From Cornus controversa (Eukaryota; Streptophyta; Magnoliopsida; Cornales; Cornaceae): a stretch of DNA of 64,000 nt. The position numbers and the translations under genes were made by a program. Positions 56,694 through 64,000 of this stretch are shown piece after piece (within the stretch, counting starts at the first letter, position 1; every line of letters begins with the position of its first letter). The notes under the pieces were generated by a model. The model was not told the origin of the DNA. It worked only from the letters and a program-made list of their open reading frames with translations, and did no database searches. The stretch spans positions 90,351,270 to 90,415,269 of the forward strand of contig CM048846.1 of the NCBI GenBank assembly GCA_026545225.1, read 5' to 3'.

Positions 56694-56921
56694 TCATTTC
56701 CAGACCACAACTTAACGGTTTTATTTTTCCCTCCTTTTTTCTCTCTCATCAAAATATGGTCCCTTCCAACCGCCAACTTCAAACCCTAGTCTCTCTCTCC
56801 TCATTTTAACCCTCGCAACCTGGCTCACATTAGCCTCCTCCACTCACACTCTCCTGCGCTTCCGGCATACATTAGCACACGCAGACAACACCTTCCCTCA
56901 ATCGTTAGTTTTGTTTCATCT

Positions 56922-59900
56922 ATGGCTTCCTCATCTTCAACTCAATCAACTACCGTTCAGTCTGGCAGGATCAGGGTTCTGAAGGAAGGATCACGGCCCT
57001 CCGATGGAGAAGTGGGACCTGTTGTGTACTGGATGTTCCGGGATCAACGGTTGAAAGACAATTGGGCGTTGATCCACGCCTTTGATCAGGCGAATAAAGC
57101 AAATGTCCCTGTAGCTGTAGCATTCAATCTGTTTGATCAGTTTTTAGGGGCCAAGGCTCGGCAATTAGGGTTTATGTTGAGAGGTCTACAACAACTACAT
57201 CATGATATTGAAGAAACCCTTCAGATACCATTCTATTTGTTTCAGGCAAGATAACTACCTTAATGTTTATGAGTAATATAACTGAATGTATATATACATG
57301 CATATATGAGCATATATGAGTGTATATCTGAGATTTTGAATTGTAATATTATACTGTTTAGGACCAGGGAAAAGTGGAGAATAATTAGAAGAGACTGAAG
57401 TTTTGAGTCTTCTGTTTGATTGCCGAGAAAGTTAAGGAAAATTAAAGGGAAAGAAATGATGTTTCGAGTTATCTTTCGAATTTTACTGTGTCAGGATTTG
57501 AGACTGACAAATATTCGGACACATGTTTAAGTTTAGCACTGCTAATTTGGCTTAGGTGGCTTCAAATTTTCATGTTAGAGAAAAAATGCATAAATATTGA
57601 GGTTTAAAGTTCTTTTCTTTTCCTTCAATTTTTCAGCTACTAATGAAATGCATGATGTATTTTGCAAATAGCATTGTAGGTTCAGTTGTTTATGCGTTAA
57701 CAAGTGTTTCTATATAGGATTGAGAATCTAAGAGTTGACACCAATTTGCTCTATCTATCTGTCTATCTATTGACACACACACACACACACACACACATCC
57801 ATTTTCTTTGAAACTAAACATTGCATTAGGTGCTGGAACTCAATTTTGGTAGATTAGTTAATTTAGGGTGAAGCTGTAGAGACTATTCCAAATTTTCTGA
57901 GAGAATGTGGGGCATCACTTTTAGTTACAGACTTCTCACCTTTACGGGAAGTACAGAGTTGGAAAGAGGAGATCTGCAAGAAGGTGAGTGATTCAGTGTC
58001 AATTCATGAAGTTGATGCGCACAATGTGGTACCAGTTTGGGTGACATCGGAGAAATTGGAGTATAGTGCTAGGACTGTTAGGGGTAAGATTAATAAACTG
58101 CTTCCAGAGTATCTGATTGATTTTCCTATACTGGGACCTCCAGTTACAAAATGGGCTTCCACAAGTCGGTCTATAGACTGGGATAACCTCATTGCAGATG
58201 TTATAAGGTTAGTATTTTACTCCAATGCTGACACTTAGAATTTTGATTTTGGTTTATTTGACGTTAGATGTCACTATAATGCTTAAAATTTAATTTGATA
58301 TGATTAGGAAAGGAGCAGAAGTTCCTGAAATTGAATGGTGTGAACCAGGAGAACATGCTGCAATGGAAGCATTGATGGGGAGTAAAAATGGATTCTTAAC
58401 TATGAGGTTAAAAAACTACTCTACAGACCGGAATAACCCATTGAAACCCAAAGGGCTCTCAGGTCTCTCTCCATATTTGCATTTTGGGCAGATATCAGCA
58501 CACAGGTGTGCCTTAGAGGCACGTCACTTCCGGAAACTGTGTCCTCAGGTTTGTGGTCTCAATTTTTGGGTTTAAAGGTGTAGGTATGCTTTTAATTTAA
58601 GTAGTTCTTAAGTTCTTTTATTCATATTTAGATGGATTTAATAAAATACCTGTTCTAAGTTGAGATGGCCTCATGAAGCTTGAATTATATTTGATTTCCA
58701 CAATTTCCTGTATTCTATTCACACACGTTTTTTTGCCAAATCTTGTATGTTGTTTCTGCTTTAATATATCTGATATATAGCTTTATCTTTCTTGTATACC
58801 TGCTATTCTGAAGGCAGTTGATACATTCTTGGAGGAGTTGATTGTGCGAAGGGAGCTCGCTGATAACTTTTGCTTCTACCAACCTCGGTATGATTCATTA
58901 CAGGGAGCATGGGAGTGGGCACGTAGGACTTTGATGGACCATGCATCTGATAAACGAGATCATATTTACACGTGAGTGGAGTTGCTATATGTAGTGAGTG
59001 GATATTATATTATTTTCTGTCAATTTGTGCTTATTTGATTTACTAGGGGTGAGGTTGTGAAAGTATGAATGAGTATTGAATTTGCAGGAGGGAACAACTG
59101 GAGAAGGCACAAACTGCTGATCCTGTAAGCAATTGATGTTCTGTTGATCACTTTCACAAATTACTGTAAAAAAAAGTATAGTATCTTTAATTTCTGAAGT
59201 TTCGTTTATCTACTTCCCAATTTTTAGCAAGTTAAATTTCTGAGATTTTCGGTTGATGTGAAGATAATGCATCTGGTGTATGCCAGCTCAGTAACATTGC
59301 TTTGTTGTTTTCTTTGGTATCTGCTTAGTTGTTTATCTATGCTGCTAAAAAAACAATAAAAATCTATGCTGCTATACAATTATAAAGGTTATTGATGCAA
59401 TTTTCAGCTCTGGAATGCCTCTCAGTTGGAGATGGTTCATTATGGGAAGATGCATGGTTTTATGCGGCAAGTAACTTTCTCTATAATATTATTTAACTTG
59501 GCTTTCTTTTCTTCTTTTTCTTTTTGAATTCTATGTTGCAATTTGTCATTTCTTAGAATTCAATTTTTATTATCATTCTTATTAGAATGACATAAATTAT
59601 GTTTCTTGTTGTGATAATATCATGACTCATTAGGCAGCACAAAGTTTGCTGCGTTTTTTTTTAATAAAAAATAAAAATGAAATAGGTGAACAACTTTTTG
59701 TTTAAAAAAATGGTTTTCATGATTAAAGCCTGTTGATGCCTGGGAACAGCATGGCCTAGAGTGAAATAAACTTAGGTTGAACTTTCCAAATTTAAGTAGT
59801 TATTTATTGGTTTTAATATTCTCATGTAGGGTCACACTTTTGATATTTAATATGCTTGCGTCATTATTAGTGTGCGCTAATTGATATGGATGATCATTTG

Positions 59901-61232
59901 ATGCGCTCCTTGGTTTATTAGATAGGTTTTTTAGTACACAACTTCTTGCCATATGGCTGATGAACTTGATAATGCTCATGGTCACAGGAGTCATTCCTTG
60001 TAGGAGATGCCTTCATGTTATGGAATGTTGAGATTGGATACATTTTAGGCTTAATTATGGAGTTCTTGCTTCAGTTAGACCTGTAGACCAAAGATTGCGG
60101 ATATCGTAAGTGCTTTCACGAGTGTAACATGGTTATACACTTGAATGAATCCGAGCAGTCCATGTAACATAAATATATTTGCGTGAACAGGCATGCCATG
60201 AACATGCGCATCTGTAAGAACCGTGAAGAGTTACCTCCAATGATCAATTTAGAAGTGTTATTATGATGTAAGCAATATATTGTATTAGTGATAGGAATGC
60301 ATCGCCAATCATCATATAGTGAATGAAGTAAATGCATTATATGGGGGTCGTTATGCATATTCTAAGGGTATAAGATGGTACACAGTTATACGATGTGTTA
60401 AAAATACATAGGTGTATGATGAATTATCTTCTACCTATGTTTTGATGGCTTATCATTTGCATAATTTTATCTATATTTAATTGTCAACTGATAAAATATA
60501 AGAATCATGAGCAGGATGTATTGGGCAAAAAAGATTCTTGAGTGGACAAGTGGACCCGAAGAAGCCCTGGCAATATCAATATATCTAAATGATAAGGTAG
60601 TTTGACTAGAAATTTTTGTGTGCCTGCACTGATTTATTACTGAAATCTCACCAAGTTTCTCAATCCACCATAACTTTGCATGCAGTATGAGATTGATGGG
60701 AGGGATCCGAATGGATTCGTTGGTTGCATGTGGTCGATATGTGGTGTACATGACCAGGTCTGACTGCATCCATGCATTTTGGTCATCAGTGTATCTATAA
60801 TTATTTATCATTTGAAGAATGCTAAGTTTAATGGACAATGACCACCTCTGTTCATCAGTTAATAGTTCATTTGGTTCCTTATTATCGTGTGCCACAGAAG
60901 TATGCATAGCTGCATGTTTGGTAGCACATGGTAGGGTATGCGAAGTTAGGGAAACTCACCTGCTTTTGTATAAGGGGGGAGGAAAGAATAAGAAACCAAT
61001 AACTATTTAAGCTTTTGATTTTCTTTAGTATTGATTTTTTCTTATTTGGTTTTTCCAGGGTTGGAAAGAACGACCAATCTTTGGGAAAATACGCTACATG
61101 AATTTTGCTGGTTGCAAAAGGAAATTCGATGTTGATGGATACATTGCACATGTCAAGAGGCTAGTTGGAGAAATCAAGAAGAGGAAAGCAGAAACCCTGC
61201 TCAGTAAGAAGGCAAAGGAACTACGCAGTTAA
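56922..61232 (+). CDS. PHR1: Class II CPD photolyase (nine exons)
   Basis: Repairs cyclobutane pyrimidine dimers in DNA using blue/UV-A light and reduced FAD. Exons by frame and consensus: 56922-57245, 57867-58207, 58308-58548, 58814-58971, 59088-59124, 59408-59466, 60515-60596, 60686-60757, 61059-61232. They total 1488 nt, 495 aa, matching the Arabidopsis enzyme length as remembered. The N-terminal alpha/beta photolyase domain has [20 protein letters not shown]. The FAD-binding half has '[20 protein letters not shown]', '[18 protein letters not shown]', '[20 protein letters not shown]', '[15 protein letters not shown]' and '[20 protein letters not shown]', then '[16 protein letters not shown]', all class II signatures. 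The C-terminus is Lys/Arg-rich and could act as a nuclear signal. Introns 1 and 6 appear to begin with GC. The gene looks intact. No organelle transit peptide is evident. Confidence 0.94.
57246..57866 (+). other. Photolyase intron 1 with a GC donor
   Basis: Exon 1 ends TTTCAG and is followed by GCAAGA; the next exon starts after ATTTAG with GGTGAAGCTG. The joined protein '[12 protein letters not shown]' fits the family. No GT nearby preserves the frame. CAG|GCAAG is a typical GC-AG donor context. Confidence 0.8.
59467..60514 (+). other. Photolyase intron 6 with a GC donor
   Basis: Exon 6 ends ATGCG, followed by GCAAGTAACT; exon 7 starts after GAGCAG with GATGTATTGG. Joining at GC restores '[15 protein letters not shown]'. 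The alternative GT four bases downstream would shift the frame. Confidence 0.8.
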
Positions 61233-62764
61233 TATTTTTGCGCTTTCAAATGGGTGTAAACATCCTTGTCCATTTATTCATAGGGATGTTTTCCCGAGAT
61301 AAATGAGGTAGAACATACATAGTTTTGAATGTATAATATGAGTTGCTGATCTTCTCAGCAGAAGATGCCATTAGCTCTCTTCTAGTTGGCATCTCTTCAG
61401 GGTCCTTGTACTGAGGATGCATTTCATTTCAGTCCACTTTTATGATCTGTAGACAGAAATTATGCTTTCACATGAATTTGAAACATGTTCTATGAGAAAT
61501 CTGTGTGTGTTCTTCAATGCCATCACGATTGTATTTGTCATGTGAGAGAATAATATTTTAGTTCACCTGTAATTAATTCAAAGGTAGGTATATTCTTTGT
61601 ACATAAGAGTTCGTAATATCTGGTATGCCTGAGATACTGGCTTTCAGATAATAGCTTTGATACAAAGGTGCCCTGTGGTTAAAAGTTGTGCAATATTTAC
61701 CTGTTAGTTTTGCTAATTCCGTATCTTCTTACTCTTATGTTGCGTTTGGTACGCAACAATGAAATGGAATGAGTATTCCATTAAAGTGATAATGGAATAA
61801 GAATGAAAATGGAATGCAATGCTCATTCACATTTTATTGTTTGGTTTTAAACATAAAATGATGGGGAATGGAATGATGATTACATTATTTTTTGGTAACT
61901 AGATTTTATTTTTTAATGTTTATTGGGAATAGAATGACCATTTCATAGGTTGAGTAGTGGAATGAATTTTTATTTTTTTCATTTCAAATGAATGACGTAT
62001 ATCGCACTACGAAGGAAACAAAATATTTGTTGAGTATCTGTATTCTTTTAGCTACCTTTCAGCAAGGATCATGACATTAGTCGAAAATCTGCAGCAATTG
62101 GACGTAAAGTCACAAGTGTAAACCTGAAGTGTTCTACATCAGATTCTTGGTAAAGTGAAAAGCGGTGTAAGTCTGAGACAGAGTCTGATGTACTTTGTTT
62201 CAACATAGTGGATTAGTTTCCTGAGGCATTGCCTCTCTTGTGATATTTTTTCGACTTGGGTTTTTTCCACGTATATCTGGTGTCATCGTTACTTATAGTA
62301 TTTACTTGCTTTTTGTGTTCATTTAATTTTAATTGGACTTAAAATTGAATTAATCTAAAAAATTAAGCAAACGAACAAGTAAATCTATTTACCTTATCTA
62401 GGTTTTAAATTAAGTTTTTGCAATTACTTTCACATCGCGCTACTCACAAGTGGCACCACTTCAATAAGCTCGGATAAGGGTTGGTTTAATGGGTAAACTA
62501 GAATTAAACCAATCATGAACTAATGGAATCAGTTAAACTAAATTAATCCAAATTGGTTCTGATTTTAAGGATTAGGCTTACCTAAAAACAAATCAGTCTA
62601 ACTGTTTTATTATTTTTTGAAGCAAATCAAAATTGGAACCGAATTCTTTACAAAATTGAACTAAAATTGCACACTTTACATTGGTTCAGATGAGAGTGAT
62701 CTTTAGTCATGTGCATTCCATACAAGTCAAATAACTGAGCCTTTATTTCTCGGTGAGAAAGAAA
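61233..62764. other. Photolyase 3' flank with MITE-like segments
   Basis: Contains the probable 3' UTR. About 61740-62022 looks like a decayed MITE ('TTGCGTTTGGTACGCAACAA' at the left, 'ACGAAGGAAACAAAAT' inverted at the right, rich in 'GGAATG'). About 62460-62680 resembles a MITE fragment ending 'AATTGCACAC'. Confidence 0.35.
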
Positions 62765-63211
62765 AAGGGTAAATTATTCTGACCATTTCAGAGATTTTGT
62801 TTAATTACTTTTATATTAAAATTTTTAAAATATAGTGGTCAACTTTTTTTAAAATTTAGTTAACTTTACTCTGAATACTTTTATCGTAATTGACAGTCAA
62901 CTCTATTAAAGTCAATTAACATAAAAAAAAAAATCAAAATGCTAAAATTATCCTCAATGACGGTAATACCAGTGTGGCATTAATGAAAAAAAATATATAT
63001 AAAACATATTAATCTCAATCAAATAGTAAAAAATTTAGATTATTTTTGTACAAAAGTATTATAATTTCAGAATATTTTTGTAATTGTATCTTATATGTTA
63101 TTTTGTTTAACAAATTATTAGTCTGACTATGGTATTAGTGTAATTTTATAAAATTTTAATATGAAAATAATTAGATTAAATTTTAGAAAAGGACAAAGTA
63201 ATCTATAAAAA
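62765..63211. mobile_element. Decayed TIR element (GGGTAAATTA type)
   Basis: The left end 'GGGTAAATTATTCTGACCAT' is followed by 'AATTACTTTTATATTAAAAT'; the complement of the right part contains 'AATTATTTTCATATTAAAAT' at the mirrored position. No target duplication confirmed. Confidence 0.4.
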
Positions 63212-63399
63212 TAAAAATAAAAACAATGATTAGAAGTGAAAAACTAAAAAAATATTCCAAGAAGAGTACCATCCTATCCTATCGAGTGTCCAAATTCCGA
63301 GGAAATTGTCTCCTCGGGGAGGAATTGGAATCCAATCTTCAACGAGAAACGGACAAAAATCAATAGATATTTGACAAAACAATGTCAAAAACATAGACA

Positions 63400-63865
63400 A
63401 CAACAAAGCAACAAATTGTTTTATTTTGATCCGAAATTTCCAAATCTAAGATCCAAACAATACACATCACAATCCGTTTAACATAATCACTTCATGCTAG
63501 GCTGCTAGCTGGTAAACTGACAAGGCACCACAAGTGAAATTCTATTACCGTTGACATGATATATCATACCATCTTAGATATTCAATCGATATAGTCAGTT
63601 GATATTTTTTATAATAAAGAAAAATACAATTTTTTTTTTTATCCATGGCTTGCATATGTAAGGTGTATGATAGTATGGGGTATTCAGTAATTTCTCATGT
63701 ACAGCCGAAGAATTAAAAATCATTGCCCAAAGAAAAAACTGATATATAGAAGGTTGAAATCTAACCAAACAATGAATGAAGCAGTAATAACAACAAAACA
63801 CCATATTGTTTTACTTTGACTCAATATGTCCAAATCTAGGATCCAAACAACACCATCAACCATAC
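63400..63865. repeat. Duplicated segment, period about 390 bp
   Basis: 'CAAATCTAAGATCCAAACAA' at 63441 recurs at 63831 with one change. Flanking sequence ('AACAACAAA...CA...ATTGTTTTA.TTTGA') is also shared. It may lie in the 3' UTR of the - strand gene suspected at the window edge. Confidence 0.65.
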
Positions 63866-63920
63866 AATCATATAACAAGAAGAAAAGAAAAAAAGTCACT
63901 ACATATCAATCACATGATGA

Positions 63921-63990
63921 TTATATAGGTGATGGGGTCAAACCCTTACTATCATTATTATTATCATTGTTTATGCTACTGTTCTGATAC
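63921..63990 (-). CDS. Possible terminal exon of a - strand gene (partial)
   Basis: Read on the - strand, TGATTTGCAG at the window edge is a good splice acceptor. The following 70 bases keep one frame open: YQNSSINNDNNNDSKGLTPS then PI and a TAA stop; the other two frames stop quickly. If real, the upstream exons lie beyond the window end. The Asn-rich tail is not recognised, and an Asn-rich run from an ATT repeat could also be chance. Confidence 0.3.
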
Positions 63991-64000
63991 CTGCAAATCA

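Noticed and set aside
60467..60907. 146-aa - strand frame
   Set aside because: Antisense to photolyase exons 7 and 8 and their introns.
1..64000. CRISPR arrays, bacterial operons, riboswitches or phage modules
   Set aside because: The window is clearly plant nuclear DNA; the tandem repeats seen lack CRISPR-like uniform repeats and spacers.

Overview
This is nuclear genomic DNA of a flowering plant, very probably a eudicot. It is AT-rich, full of TA/CT/GT microsatellites, and its genes are far apart with canonical plant introns; the transposons are plant families. I can support three intact protein genes, all on the + strand, plus one tRNA gene. The species cannot be named from the sequence.

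Genes. (1) 11644-20672: a five-exon sterol 4-alpha-methyl oxidase of the SMO1 type (302 aa), whose second intron is 7.3 kb and carries several transposable elements. (2) 24795-24867: tRNA-Lys(CTT). (3) 33211-35592: an intronless 793-aa protein with a BED-type zinc finger and a DUF659/hAT-transposase-like core, a domesticated-transposase family conserved in plants. (4) 56922-61232: a nine-exon class II CPD photolyase (495 aa; PHR1/UVR2 type), in which two introns appear to use GC donors. The last 80 bases may hold the terminal exon of a further - strand gene that continues outside the window. Two weaker coding candidates are at 47295-47486 (-) and about 37250-37838 (+).

Between the genes most recognisable sequence is mobile-element derived. 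1-2817 is a repetitive, possibly Helitron-derived block. 2822-3995, 21993-22260, 22348-23357, 45669-46540 and 52663-53520 are long-TIR, MULE-like elements; three of them have perfect 9-bp target duplications, and the one at 22348-23357 carries an EF-hand gene fragment (a Pack-MULE). hAT-like elements are at 7792-8797, 21492-21907, 44884-45037 and 53619-54104. A Tourist-like MITE (42511-42834) is nested in an older element. LTR elements are a Ty3/gypsy RT scrap (5691-5924), an antisense non-autonomous element in the SMO1 intron (14069-15497), a gag-only element (48731-50350) and a complete TRIM with perfect 5-bp target duplication (55039-55607). A LINE remnant is at 50590-52135.

The most unusual region is about 28040-29935: a locally amplified array derived from a 5S-rRNA-containing sequence (probably a Cassandra TRIM LTR), including a 693-bp higher-order unit present twice.

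The genes are functionally unrelated (membrane sterol synthesis, translation, a transposase-derived nuclear protein, light-driven DNA repair) and show no sign of co-regulation. All coordinates were read by eye; splice sites were chosen by reading frame, consensus and remembered family sequences.
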